Source of the DNA: CAZUVM01 sp964623885
GTDB taxonomy: Bacteria > Verrucomicrobiota > Verrucomicrobiia > Limisphaerales > UBA8199
NCBI GenBank assembly: GCA_964623885.1
Contig: CAZUVM010000039.1
Span: 1 to 40,874, forward strand
DNA length: 40,874 nt
Direction: 5' to 3'
The position numbers were made by a program, and so were the translations under genes. Shown here one piece after another: positions 1 through 8,426 of the stretch (positions are counted from its first letter, which is position 1; each line of letters begins with the position of its first letter). The notes beneath the pieces are model-generated. The model did no database searches, was not told where the DNA came from, and saw nothing but the letters and a program-made list of their open reading frames with translations.

Positions 1-1452
1 TGCAGTGATTGCCACGACGGGCATACAATTCTGCCGCCGACCTCTCCGGAATCGCCACTGCACTTTTCGCGCCTCGCGCAAACGTGCGGAGCGTGTCACG
101 ACCAGGCGGCCAAAGATGTGGAAGAAAGCGTGCATGGCAAAGCCGTGGCTGCCGGGCACCGCGATGCGCCGACCTGCACAGATTGCCATTCGGAGCACAA
201 AATTGTCGGGCTCAAAAGTAGCTCGCCGTTAAAAATATCGGCGGATGTCTGCAGCAACTGCCACGCTTCCGAGCGACTTAATACCAAGTACAACCTGCCG
301 GCCGACCGTGTGAAGACATTTTTCGAGAGTTATCATGGACTGGCGGCGCAGTATGGCTCAACACTCGCTGCCAATTGCGCCAGTTGTCACGGAGTCCACA
401 AGATTTTGCCATCGTCAGACCCGCGGTCGACGATTTACCGCACCAACCTGGTGGTTACGTGCGGCAAGTGTCATCCCGGCGCAACTGAGAATTTTGCCGC
501 CAGTAAAGTGCATATCGATATTGCGGCGGCAAAAAGCGGCGACGGAGTAGGGGACCGGATTAACTGGTGGGTGCGCCGGATTTACCTGTTGCTCATCTTC
601 GGCACGATTGGGTTCATGCTGGCTCATAACGCGCTTTTATTCGGCAGGAAAGTGGCCGCCCGTTATCGCGCCGCGAACTTGAGTGTTCTGCGGATGAATC
701 TCTCACAGCGCATGCAGCATGCGGTTCTTGCCATCAGCTTTATCGTTTTGGCGATTACCGGCTTCGCTTTGAAGTTCCCGGATTCATGGATTGCTAAAAT
801 TTTGGGCTCGAACGAACCGTTCCGGCGCTGGAGCCATCGTGTAGCGGGCGTGGTGCTGCTGTTGGCGGGAGCTTACCACCTAATCTATATCCTCACGCGC
901 AAAGAAGGCAGACAACTCGTCAAGGACTTTCTGCCGAAGCCGAAGGATTTGCGCGACCTCGCTGGCAACGCGCGTTACCTCAGCGGCCATAGCGACGAGA
1001 AGGCAAAGATCGGCCGCTTTGGGTACGCGGAGAAGATGGAATATTGGGCGGTGATCTGGGGCACCATTATCATGGGCGTGACCGGCTTAATGATTTGGTT
1101 CAAGATGGACGTCACCCGGTTCCTGCCGCGTTGGGCTGTTGATGTCGCCCTAACTATACACTACTACGAAGCCATCCTGGCCTGTCTGGCGATCGTCGTT
1201 TGGCATTTCTATCACGTGATCTTCGATCCCGACGTGTACCCGCTCAATTGGGCATGCTGGAATGGTAAGGTGTCCAAACATTGGCACGAGGACGAGCATC
1301 CATTGGAGGAGACCGAAAGCGAACTTCAGTCTGCTAAAGCGGTTGCGGCTGTGCCGGAGCCGGATGTTCTGGCAATGGCCGGCCCAGGAAGACGAGATGG
1401 CGATGAAAAGGCGCCTGGAGCAAACGGAGAGCCCAGCAAGAAGCGGAGTTGA
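1..1452 (+). CDS. CbcL-like multiheme cytochrome c / cytochrome b fusion (5' end outside window)
   Basis: The frame is open from the first base and starts inside a CSDCH heme motif, so the gene begins upstream. An internal ATG at 118 is not the start, because two further heme motifs precede it. Six CXXCH motifs are visible (CSDCH, CGACH, CTDCH, CSNCH, CASCH, CGKCH) in the first ~165 codons. A membrane part follows with about four or five helices and histidines placed as in HydB/cytochrome b561-type diheme subunits (RMQHAVL, RWSHRV, AYHLIY, VWHFYHVIFDPD). A charged C-terminal tail of ~60 residues follows. This c-then-b order is that of Geobacter CbcL, an inner-membrane menaquinol oxidase feeding periplasmic cytochromes. 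I infer the same role here: quinol oxidation at the membrane and electron delivery to the periplasmic hemes. A thiosulfate- or tetrathionate-linked cytochrome b is an alternative, but no catalytic subunit is nearby. Confidence 0.85.
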   Translation, partial: CSDCHDGHTILPPTSPESPLHFSRLAQTCGACHDQAAKDVEESVHGKAVAAGHRDAPTCTDCHSEHKIVGLKSSSPLKISADVCSNCHASERLNTKYNLPADRVKTFFESYHGLAAQYGSTLAANCASCHGVHKILPSSDPRSTIYRTNLVVTCGKCHPGATENFAASKVHIDIAAAKSGDGVGDRINWWVRRIYLLLIFGTIGFMLAHNALLFGRKVAARYRAANLSVLRMNLSQRMQHAVLAISFIVLAITGFALKFPDSWIAKILGSNEPFRRWSHRVAGVVLLLAGAYHLIYILTRKEGRQLVKDFLPKPKDLRDLAGNARYLSGHSDEKAKIGRFGYAEKMEYWAVIWGTIIMGVTGLMIWFKMDVTRFLPRWAVDVALTIHYYEAILACLAIVVWHFYHVIFDPDVYPLNWACWNGKVSKHWHEDEHPLEETESELQSAKAVAAVPEPDVLAMAGPGRRDGDEKAPGANGEPSKKRS

Positions 1453-1463
1453 TCCCCTTCGAT

Positions 1464-2600
1464 TCAATACACGATCACGAAACTGCCATCTGGCTGCGGA
1501 AATGTCGCTACCAGACTCCATGGAGCAAGACCATCGGCCCGGCCGGCTTCTTTCGTTGGCTGTCCAGCCACATTGTAAACCTGCCAGGCAACATGGCCGC
1601 CTTTGGCCCAGCCTGTGCCTTCGGTCCATGCGAGCAGTACCTCGCCACGGTTATTGCTAATCGCTACGGGGTGTTTGCCCTTAGCATCAGGAGAAACCGG
1701 TTCGGAGACTTTGCCGGTCCTGGGATCCACGCGAACAAAAAAGACACGCTCGTGCGTTTCCGCTGAGGCCAGCAAACCGGTTTTGGATTCCGACAAGAAG
1801 GCACTGCTCATTGGGCATGAGGAGATTCTCCAAGGGTGTTCGTAAATCGTTTCGAAGTTCGCTCCATGATTTCGCGACAGTAACAAAATCTCATTCCGGT
1901 TCACCATGTCTAACGCCCCACGATACCAGGCGAGCACGTTTCCATTGGAATCGGCGAAAGTTTTCATGCCACAGCAACCGCATGCTCCCGTCGGCGTCGT
2001 AATTGCCGGTTTCTCAGCTGCGAATGTTCTGCCGTCGTCGACGGAGTGAGCAACAAAGACGGCCCGGCCGGATTCGCCATTGGTGTTGCCTGGAATCGGG
2101 GCATGCCACATCACGTAAACATTGCCCTGCCTATCCGCAGCCACCGAGCCTCCGCCGTCCAGGCCGCGAGCCGACGTGATCATGTTTCGCTCCGGCTCGA
2201 ATGCCGTGCCCGCATCGTTCAAGCGGGTATAAAGCATGGGTGCCTCGAGGTAACTACCTTGTTTCGGAGCAGGACCGTTCCAGGCCACGTGCACGCGGCC
2301 ATTTTTCCCAATGGCCAACTGCGCCCCGCGAATGCTGCCAATGGCCATGGCACTGCCCGGTCGGTGGTTGACCTGCAGCGGCGCCGAGAAACTCTGTTCA
2401 CCGGGAGGGCGTTGGACGTAAAAAATGTCACCGGCGGCGGGATCGCCTTTGAAATAGATGAGATGAAGCCCACCACGGGAGTCGGCAACTGCCTGGGGCT
2501 GAATACCGCCATTCGGTGTTCTGAGCAGAGTGACTGGAGCGGCTGGCGCCTGGCTTCCAGCGAAAGCCGCAATCAGCATCAGAACAAAGGTGAGTTTCAT
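1464..2600 (-). CDS. Secreted sialidase/BNR-like beta-propeller protein
   Basis: This 378-residue protein starts at ATG 2600 with a clear signal peptide (MKLTFVLMLIAAFAG, cleavage near the following Ala-rich stretch). I prefer this start to the longer frame at 2624 because it gives a normal signal. The body contains repeated blade-like segments with Gly-Asn-Gly/Asp-Gly-Arg-Thr-Phe turns typical of the BNR/sialidase fold. A Cys cluster, C207-G-C209-C210, is conspicuous in an otherwise Cys-poor protein and could bind metal or form disulfides. The gene is convergent with the upstream cytochrome gene (12 bp between stops) and interrupts the plus-strand cytochrome genes. The fold assignment is fairly safe. 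Sialidase activity is not supported, and the substrate is unknown. Confidence 0.7.
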   Translation of the reverse strand: MKLTFVLMLIAAFAGSQAPAAPVTLLRTPNGGIQPQAVADSRGGLHLIYFKGDPAAGDIFYVQRPPGEQSFSAPLQVNHRPGSAMAIGSIRGAQLAIGKNGRVHVAWNGPAPKQGSYLEAPMLYTRLNDAGTAFEPERNMITSARGLDGGGSVAADRQGNVYVMWHAPIPGNTNGESGRAVFVAHSVDDGRTFAAEKPAITTPTGACGCCGMKTFADSNGNVLAWYRGALDMVNRNEILLLSRNHGANFETIYEHPWRISSCPMSSAFLSESKTGLLASAETHERVFFVRVDPRTGKVSEPVSPDAKGKHPVAISNNRGEVLLAWTEGTGWAKGGHVAWQVYNVAGQPTKEAGRADGLAPWSLVATFPQPDGSFVIVY

Positions 2601-2742
2601 TTGGTTGGCGCGGTAACAAAACACGGCTCCGGTTCGAAATCAAGACCTGGGGGCACTTCAGCCGAGAAGCATGCCAAAAAATGCGAAAGGAATAGCAAAG
2701 GATGTAGTGCCGATTCGGGGGTACCAGCGGAACATTTCTGCA

Positions 2743-3387
2743 ATGACCGCCTCTGCTAAAACCGGCTCAGTCCTGGGCGCGTTAAGCCTGGCGTTTCTCG
2801 CGCTTGGCGCGGGCTTCTACTTCAATGTCGGGGGTAAACCGGTTCACCTTGCCGCCTGGCCCCTGGTGGACACGAACTTTCTAAGCACCGCTACCGCGCG
2901 GGTTTCCGCGGCCGACCTAGCGCGGACCGGCGGCGACATGTCCGATTTCGATTGTTACACATGCCACGAGAAGAACAAGCCGCTCAAGCTCAAGCTCAAT
3001 GCGGAGGGTGAAGTCATCGTGCCCAGTGAGCATAAGGACATCGTGATGAACCACGGGCGGCATCATCGCAACAACAACTGCTTTAATTGCCATGACGAGA
3101 CCAATTTGGAGTTGCTTCAGACGCGTGACGGCCGGCACTTGAAGATTGTCGACAGTCCCGCGTTGTGCGGCAGTTGTCATGGGCCGACCTATCGCGACTG
3201 GGAGGCGGGCGTGCACGGGCGGACCAGCGGGTATTGGGATCGGCCACTGGGTCCGATCGAGCGCAAAGGTTGTCCTTCGTGCCACAACCCGCACTCGCCG
3301 GCGTTTCCGTCCCGCGCCCCGGCTCCGCCTCCGCACCCGTTGCATCCGGTGCCGTCGGCGGCAGTTCAACCGGACGAGCACCCTTGA
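2743..3387 (+). CDS. Membrane-anchored tetraheme cytochrome c
   Basis: This 214-residue protein starts at ATG 2743, directly before an N-terminal hydrophobic segment (about residues 8-28) that serves as uncleaved anchor or signal. A longer frame from 2671 would bury that segment behind 24 extra residues. Four CXXCH motifs follow in order: CYTCH, CFNCH, CGSCH and CPSCH. Many extra histidines (HHRNNN, GVHGR) are available as distal heme ligands. The C-terminus is Pro-rich. The gene stands directly before a Tat-exported ferredoxin and an NrfD gene. I infer that it takes electrons from that iron-sulfur/NrfD module and passes them to the periplasm, comparable to the small cytochrome subunits of Qrc or Cbc complexes. 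It has no CXXCK motif, so it is not a nitrite reductase catalytic subunit. Confidence 0.8.
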   Translation: MTASAKTGSVLGALSLAFLALGAGFYFNVGGKPVHLAAWPLVDTNFLSTATARVSAADLARTGGDMSDFDCYTCHEKNKPLKLKLNAEGEVIVPSEHKDIVMNHGRHHRNNNCFNCHDETNLELLQTRDGRHLKIVDSPALCGSCHGPTYRDWEAGVHGRTSGYWDRPLGPIERKGCPSCHNPHSPAFPSRAPAPPPHPLHPVPSAAVQPDEHP

Positions 3388-3423
3388 TTGAGTCTGCTGC
3401 AAAACTGACTCCTATGCCAAAAA

Positions 3424-3547
3424 CCGAAAGCCGAATCCCCGAAGGCCGAAAGAAGGCCGAAGGTCGAAGTGCGAAGACCGAGTCAACGCGAGTGGATTCG
3501 GCTTTCGGCCCTCGGCCTTCTTTCGGATTTCGGACATCGGACTTCGG
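3424..3547. repeat. Palindromic intergenic repeat, family B, copy 1
   Basis: The segment between the tetraheme and ferredoxin genes is built of CCGAA/TTCGG units. The left half (CCGAAAGCCGAATCC...) is roughly the reverse complement of the right half (...TTCGGCTTTCGGCC), so it can fold into a long imperfect hairpin. A second, half-length copy lies at 16087-16136. Spurious reading frames cross it; the downstream gene starts after it. Confidence 0.7.
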
Positions 3548-3579
3548 CCTTCCTGTGGTTTTTGCAACCGCATTTCATC

Positions 3580-4518
3580 ATGTCTGATAACAAATCCAAT
3601 TCACCGGCTTCGGACATTTCGCGGCGCAGTTTCCTGCGCAGTTCGGCGGTGCTGGCGTCGGGGATTGCAGCGCTGGCGGCCAGCCTGGCGCCGTTGCGGG
3701 AGTTGAAGGACTACACCTCGACCGAACAGTTTCTGCAAAAGCATTACAAGGAGATGACGCCGGCAGAGATGCAAAAGGTTCTGGACCGGATCGCCCGCGA
3801 GGTCGAGCGGCAGTACCAGGTGCGTCCGCACGTGCGGGATTACAAGCCGATGGATGGCGTGGAATTTGTCTATTGCCTGAACCTGACGCGATGCATTGGT
3901 TGTCGGAAGTGTGTGCACGCCTGCGTGGCGGAGAACAACCAGTCGCGCAGTCCGGAGATTCAGTACATCCGCGTGCTGAAAATGCCGCACGGCTCCCTGG
4001 ACGTGGAGAAAGGCGATCACAACTACGCTCCGGCTTCTGTTCCGGAAAAGGGATTTTTCTACATGCCGGTGCAGTGCCAGCAATGCCGCAACCCGGCGTG
4101 CGTGAAGGTTTGCCCGGTGAAAGCAACGTGGCAGGAGCCGGATGGCATCACGGTGATCGATTACGACTGGTGTATTGGATGCCGTTATTGCGAAGCAGCA
4201 TGTCCCTACTTCGCGCGCCGGTTCAACTGGACGAAGCCGTCGATCCCCAAGGAGCGGCTTAACCCTGAAATGTCCTACCTGGGCAACCGTCCGCGCAAAC
4301 AGGGCGTCATGGAGAAGTGCCATTTCTGCATCCAGCGGACACGGCAGGGCCGTTATCCTGCCTGCCTGGAAGTGTGCCCGGCGGGAGCGCGCAAGTTTGG
4401 CAACGTCCTGGATCCGGAGAGCGAGGTCTCCTACATCCTGAAGAACAAACGTGTATTCATCCAGCTCAAGGAAGAGGTCGGGACTTCGCCGCGATTTTTC
4501 TATTACTTCGACGTATGA
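3580..4518 (+). CDS. Tat-exported ferredoxin-type subunit with four 4Fe-4S motifs (NrfC/DmsB/PsrB family)
   Basis: This 312-residue protein starts at ATG 3580, which puts a twin-arginine signal (ISRRSFLRSS, residues ~11-20) at the N-terminus. Longer frames run into the repeat upstream. Four Cys groups follow: CIGCRKCVHAC starting at C105, CQQCRNPACVKVCP, CIGCRYCEAACP, and CHFCIQRTRQGRYPACLEVCP. This is the classical arrangement of the electron-transfer subunit that sits on an NrfD/PsrC membrane partner. Tat export places it on the periplasmic side. The stop overlaps the next start (ATGA at 4515-4518), so the two are translationally coupled. No molybdopterin catalytic subunit is present, which favours a quinol-cytochrome exchange module over a DMSO- or polysulfide-reductase. 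Confidence 0.92.
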   Translation: MSDNKSNSPASDISRRSFLRSSAVLASGIAALAASLAPLRELKDYTSTEQFLQKHYKEMTPAEMQKVLDRIAREVERQYQVRPHVRDYKPMDGVEFVYCLNLTRCIGCRKCVHACVAENNQSRSPEIQYIRVLKMPHGSLDVEKGDHNYAPASVPEKGFFYMPVQCQQCRNPACVKVCPVKATWQEPDGITVIDYDWCIGCRYCEAACPYFARRFNWTKPSIPKERLNPEMSYLGNRPRKQGVMEKCHFCIQRTRQGRYPACLEVCPAGARKFGNVLDPESEVSYILKNKRVFIQLKEEVGTSPRFFYYFDV

Positions 4519-6260
4519 ACCTGCAAAGCAAGACGCGAAATTATCTGGTATTTCTTTGGCGTTGCGGGCGCATCGCATTTGTTGGGGATTGGCGGTATTA
4601 CGCCTGGATGGGCTTGCTCAGCGTGGTGGTGTTGCTGGGCATTCACGCCTACGCGCGGCAGTTTGTGAACGGACTCATTGTGACGGGCATGAGCGATCAG
4701 GTGTCGTGGGGCGTGTATATCGCGAACTTCACCTTCACGGTTGGGATTGCGGCGGCGGCGGCGATGCTGGTGATCCCCGTTTACATTTACGGGAACCGGG
4801 AGCTGCACGACCTGGTGATCTTCGGCGAGCTGCTGGCGGTGGCAGCGATCCTGATGTGTCTGGCGTTCGTGACGGTGGATCTGGGGCGGCCCGATCGTTT
4901 CTGGCATTTGATTCCAGGCGTCGGCAAATTCAACTTCCCAGGGTCGATGTTGAGCTGGGACGTGATCGTGCTGAACGGCTATTTGCTCTTGAACGTTCAC
5001 ATTTGCGGCTACCTGCTGTACTGCCGATATTCGGGGCGGCTGCCGGCGAAGTGGTTTTATATCCCGTTTGTGTTCGTGGCGATTGCCTGGGCGATTTCGA
5101 TCCACACGGTCACCGCGTTTCTTTACGTGGGCCTGGGCGGCCGGCCGTTTTGGAATTCATCGATTGTCGGGCCGCGTTTTCTGGCTTCGGCATTTACGGC
5201 CGGACCGGCGCTGATCATATTGGCGATGCAAATCGTGCGGCGGGTGACGGCGACTGCCCCCGCCGCTGAAACAACGCGCTGGCGCGAGGCGACTGGAGGC
5301 AAGCGCGCGGCAACGCTGCTGGATTTGGAGGAGCTACAGCGGCATCTGCCCGAACTGGCGTCGGTTCCGGCGGAGGCGCGCCGGGGGTTATTGGAAAGCG
5401 CGACGATTCTGGAAGTGGCGCCGGGTGTTATCCTGTTGCACCAGGGCGATACGGATAAAGAGGCATTTTTCGTTCTGAAAGGCCGGGTGGTCGTCATGCG
5501 GCAGGAAGCCGGGCGATTTCGGATTACGCGCAGCGCCGGGCCGGGGGAACAGTTCGGGGAAGTCTCGGCGCTGGCGGGAACACCACGGGAGGCGACGGCG
5601 GTGGCGGAAGAACCGGCGAGCGTAATGCGGCTGCCGGCGGAAGCCTTGCGCAAGCTGATGAAAACGCCGCCGATGAACAAGGTCATCCGCGCGCGCATGT
5701 CCGAGCGATTGATGATCACGGACCGGGCGCTGATGATGCTGCGCAGCATCGTGCAAGTGTCGATGCTGATAAACGTGTTCCTTCTGCTGAACGAAATCTT
5801 CAAGGAGTTTTACTCACGCACGTCGCACGTGGCCTCTTCCCACTATCTTTTCTTCGGATTGCATGGTCATCACGCGCTGGTGCCCTGGATTTGGACCGCC
5901 ATTGTGTTCAACGTGATATCGATGTTTCTGCTGGTTTTGCCGGTCACCCGAAGCCTCAAATATCTCAACGTGGCCTGTGTGCTGGCGATTCTTGGCATCT
6001 GGATCGAGAAGGGCATGGGTTTGGTGGTGCCCGGGTTTATTCCGACGCCGCTGGGCGAAATAGTGGAGTACTCGCCCTCCATCAATGAGACGCTCGTTTG
6101 CCTGGGCATTTGGGCGTTCGGCCTGCTCTGCTACACGGTGTTCCTGCGCATGTCAATTCCGATCCTGCAAGGGCGGCTCAGCCGGGCCAACGAGGATGAG
6201 TTTGTCAGACGTGGCGCGCCGATGGATCCGGAAACAATTCCCGCTCAACCTGCGCATTAA
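4515..6260 (+). CDS. NrfD/PsrC-type quinol subunit with an inserted cyclic-nucleotide-binding domain
   Basis: This 581-residue protein starts at ATG 4515, overlapping the ferredoxin stop. About six hydrophobic helices (residues ~20-250) with NrfD features (WGVYIANFTF, DLGRPDRFWHL) are followed by a soluble domain at about residues 255-400, then four more helices to the C-terminus. The soluble domain is a CRP/cNMP-type beta-roll. Its phosphate-binding cassette FGEVSALAGTPREATAVA keeps Glu349 and Arg358 at the same nine-residue spacing as the ribose- and phosphate-contacting residues of protein kinase A. The N-terminus and the loop after helix 6 are both basic. This puts the domain in the cytoplasm by the positive-inside rule, where a cyclic nucleotide would be available. 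I infer quinol oxidation coupled to the ferredoxin and tetraheme subunits, with possible ligand gating. A non-binding structural insert cannot be excluded. Confidence 0.88.
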   Translation: MNLQSKTRNYLVFLWRCGRIAFVGDWRYYAWMGLLSVVVLLGIHAYARQFVNGLIVTGMSDQVSWGVYIANFTFTVGIAAAAAMLVIPVYIYGNRELHDLVIFGELLAVAAILMCLAFVTVDLGRPDRFWHLIPGVGKFNFPGSMLSWDVIVLNGYLLLNVHICGYLLYCRYSGRLPAKWFYIPFVFVAIAWAISIHTVTAFLYVGLGGRPFWNSSIVGPRFLASAFTAGPALIILAMQIVRRVTATAPAAETTRWREATGGKRAATLLDLEELQRHLPELASVPAEARRGLLESATILEVAPGVILLHQGDTDKEAFFVLKGRVVVMRQEAGRFRITRSAGPGEQFGEVSALAGTPREATAVAEEPASVMRLPAEALRKLMKTPPMNKVIRARMSERLMITDRALMMLRSIVQVSMLINVFLLLNEIFKEFYSRTSHVASSHYLFFGLHGHHALVPWIWTAIVFNVISMFLLVLPVTRSLKYLNVACVLAILGIWIEKGMGLVVPGFIPTPLGEIVEYSPSINETLVCLGIWAFGLLCYTVFLRMSIPILQGRLSRANEDEFVRRGAPMDPETIPAQPAH

Positions 6261-6697
6261 TGAAACAGCTCACAGTTGATGATGCGCGACAGTCGCTAAA
6301 TGCTCACGTGGCCGCCAAGGGCCAGGAGCTTCGCGAGAAGTACGGTCCGCAGATTGGGTGGCACGAGTTGCTTCGCATCCTGGCCGACCGGGAGTATGTC
6401 CGCTACCCGTGCGAGATTCGCTTTGACTCTGAGCCGTTGCTCGAAGGCGAGTTCGCGCATCCGCTGCCGAAAGGCCAGCGGCCGGAAGAAGGCTTCACGG
6501 TGTGCGTCCATCCGTTTTTCGCGACACAACTTTCGGTTGTGCCTTATCTCGTGTTGTATCAACTGGTGTTGGTAAACTATGGCGAGTTCGCCTCGGCGCA
6601 GGATGCTGAAACGTTTGGGTCGCGCGCGCTAGGCATTTCGCAAGAGGAGTATTACCAGAAACTGTGCGAGTTGGCAGACGAACTCGCGATGGAGTAA
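6260..6697 (+). CDS. Small conserved-looking protein of unknown function, coupled to the NrfD gene
   Basis: This 145-residue protein has its ATG sharing one base with the upstream stop (TAATG), a strong sign of translational coupling. It has no signal peptide, membrane helix, CXXCH or Cys cluster, so it should be cytoplasmic. The composition is that of a normal globular acidic protein (WHELLRILADREYVRYPCEI; FTVCVHPFF). I do not recognise the family. Its place as last gene of the quinol module, next to a membrane protein with a cytoplasmic nucleotide-binding domain, makes an assembly factor or regulatory partner conceivable. That is inference only. Confidence 0.7.
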   Translation: MKQLTVDDARQSLNAHVAAKGQELREKYGPQIGWHELLRILADREYVRYPCEIRFDSEPLLEGEFAHPLPKGQRPEEGFTVCVHPFFATQLSVVPYLVLYQLVLVNYGEFASAQDAETFGSRALGISQEEYYQKLCELADELAME

Positions 6698-6760
6698 CCA
6701 ACTCCGTCGGCGAGAGGGTCAAGGGCTGTTTTCCATGATCGGTGGGCGAATAACTGGCCC

Positions 6761-6971
6761 CCATGAACCGGAAAAGCAATTCCACCTCACCCCAACCCTC
6801 TTCTCGGAGGAGAGAGGAGAGCCGCCGGGGCTTTCGGGCGGTTCATGGTCCCAATGCGCGTGCGGCGCTTTGGGGGAGGATTACGATTAAGAAGGAACAA
6901 AGCCTCCTCTCCCCCAGTTCCTCTCCTCGGTCCGGGCCGGACTGGCCATTGGAGGCGAGGGGCGACGGACG
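6761..6971. repeat. Intergenic repeat, family C, copy 1
   Basis: The segment starts with CCATGAACCGG, runs through CACCTCACCCCAACCCTCT, has an internal GGTTCATGGTCCCA core, and ends in CCTCTCCCCC-rich sequence. The same blocks recur at 19253-19405, with the core in inverse orientation. Reading frames crossing it give low-complexity Ser/Arg/Pro peptides and are not genes. Confidence 0.6.
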
Positions 6972-7329
6972 GGGGCAGGCGCTCATTTTATAAATTAGGT
7001 TAAGTGAAGTGGCAATATAACATAGATAAACACATCTATTGTCTTCGAAATTGCGTAATAGAGTCGGAGTATTTGGAACCGCCAGCACTACCCGCCGCCT
7101 GGGAGATAATAGCGAAAAGCCCAGGATTTTCGGTGACACTTAAGCAATCAGAATGCGAAACAATTATATGATTAGCAGTAATTGTGCATGGATTGCTCTC
7201 CAATTGCAATAAATGTAAAGGAAAAGCCAAGGAACGACGAGCCACTAAGGGGGCTTGAGTTACTGTTAGAACGTGAAACAGAACCAGGCAACTTGGATTA
7301 GCGAAGCGAATCGCAAAATCGAGTGACCT
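6972..7329. other. AT-rich intergenic region before hemA; no gene seen
   Basis: The base composition drops clearly towards A+T from about 6985 to 7320, relative to the GC-rich genes around it. I see no open frame with coding character on either strand. It probably carries the hemA promoter. I could not identify a convincing -35/-10 pair or a riboswitch fold. Confidence 0.5.
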
Positions 7330-8406
7330 ATGAACCTCTTTGTCGCCGGCCTTAGCTACAAAACTGCTCCCGTGGCGGTGCGCGAGAAACTCGCGGTCAG
7401 CCACACGCGCCTGCGTTGCCTGGGTTGCCGGCTGAAAGTGGCGGGCAACCTCTCGGAGGTGGTGGTTCTTTCGACGTGCAACCGGGTGGAGATTTACGGC
7501 GTTGGCCCGTGGGGAAAGGCGAAGGCGTATCGACTGTTTGAACTGCTGGCACCCACCCAAGTGGATTTCGCTCCTTACCTTTATATCAAAGAAGGCGCCG
7601 AGGCGGCGGAACATCTTTTCTCGGTAGCGGGCGGGCTGGATTCGATGGTCATCGGCGAGACCGAAATCACCGGCCAGGTGAAGCAGGCATACCAGGCGGC
7701 GCAAGAGGCGAAGCTCACGGGCAAAGTTACCAACCGCTTGTTCCAGACCGCGCTGCAGGTAGCGAAGGAAATCCGGACCCAAACGGGGATCGGTCGTGGT
7801 TCGGCATCGGTGGGCAGCGTGGCAGTTGAATTGGCTGAGCGAATCTTCGATCGGGACCTGTCGAGCAAGACGGTGATGATCATCGGCGCCGGCAAGATGG
7901 GCGAAGCTTGCGTAAAGCACCTGGCCAAAAAGAGCGCGCAAACGGTGCTGGTGGCGAACCGATCTTTTGAACGGGCGGCGAACCTGGCGTCGGATTTCGG
8001 CGGCCGGGCGGTGGCATTCGAAGATTTGCACACGGCGATGGCTGACGCGGACATCGTGGTCAGCTCGACCGGTTGTCCGCAGACGATTCTGCATCGGCAG
8101 GACCTCTCGGGCGTGATGGCAGGGCGGGGGACTCGTCCGCTGTTTCTGATCGATATCGCGGTGCCGCGCGACATCGATGCGGACGTGCAGGAACTCAACA
8201 ATGTTTATCTCTACAACGTGGACCACCTGGAAGACATCGTGCGTGAGAACGTGCGGATGCGCGAACAGGAGTTGTCGCGTTGCCGGGAGATTATCGCCGA
8301 GAGGGCAGGGGCATTGCTCGCGCGGTTTTCGGCGCCGCAACCTGCGGTCGCGGCGAGGGCAGGGCAAGACAATTGGGCATTGGGCGCCGCGACCTGCGCC
8401 GGTTAA
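7330..8406 (+). CDS. hemA: Glutamyl-tRNA reductase
   Basis: This enzyme reduces glutamyl-tRNA to glutamate-1-semialdehyde, the first committed step of C5 heme synthesis. The 358-residue protein opens with the family signature MNLFVAGLSYKTAPVAVRE and has the catalytic Cys50 in STCNRVEIYG. The substrate-binding segment GGLDSMVIGETEITGQVK and a Rossmann NADPH site (MIIGAGKMGEACVKHL) follow, then VVSSTGCP and LFLIDIAVPRDID. The C-terminal dimerisation helix is short, so the protein is ~50-60 residues below the common length. No other heme-synthesis gene follows; the next gene is a nonaheme cytochrome. Its position inside a cytochrome cluster suggests heme supply matched to demand. Confidence 0.95.
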   Translation: MNLFVAGLSYKTAPVAVREKLAVSHTRLRCLGCRLKVAGNLSEVVVLSTCNRVEIYGVGPWGKAKAYRLFELLAPTQVDFAPYLYIKEGAEAAEHLFSVAGGLDSMVIGETEITGQVKQAYQAAQEAKLTGKVTNRLFQTALQVAKEIRTQTGIGRGSASVGSVAVELAERIFDRDLSSKTVMIIGAGKMGEACVKHLAKKSAQTVLVANRSFERAANLASDFGGRAVAFEDLHTAMADADIVVSSTGCPQTILHRQDLSGVMAGRGTRPLFLIDIAVPRDIDADVQELNNVYLYNVDHLEDIVRENVRMREQELSRCREIIAERAGALLARFSAPQPAVAARAGQDNWALGAATCAG

Positions 8407-8426
8407 CAAATACCACCAACGAGCCC

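Noticed and set aside
1..1452. Hydrogenase cytochrome b subunit
   Set aside because: The membrane part resembles HydB-type cytochromes, but no hydrogenase gene is near and the N-terminus is a multiheme cytochrome.
3580..6260. DMSO, polysulfide or nitrite reductase operon
   Set aside because: Ferredoxin and NrfD subunits fit such enzymes, but there is no molybdopterin catalytic gene and no CXXCK heme site in the window.
6697..7330. Riboswitch or T-box upstream of hemA
   Set aside because: The region is AT-rich but I could not find a conserved core or a terminator/antiterminator pair.
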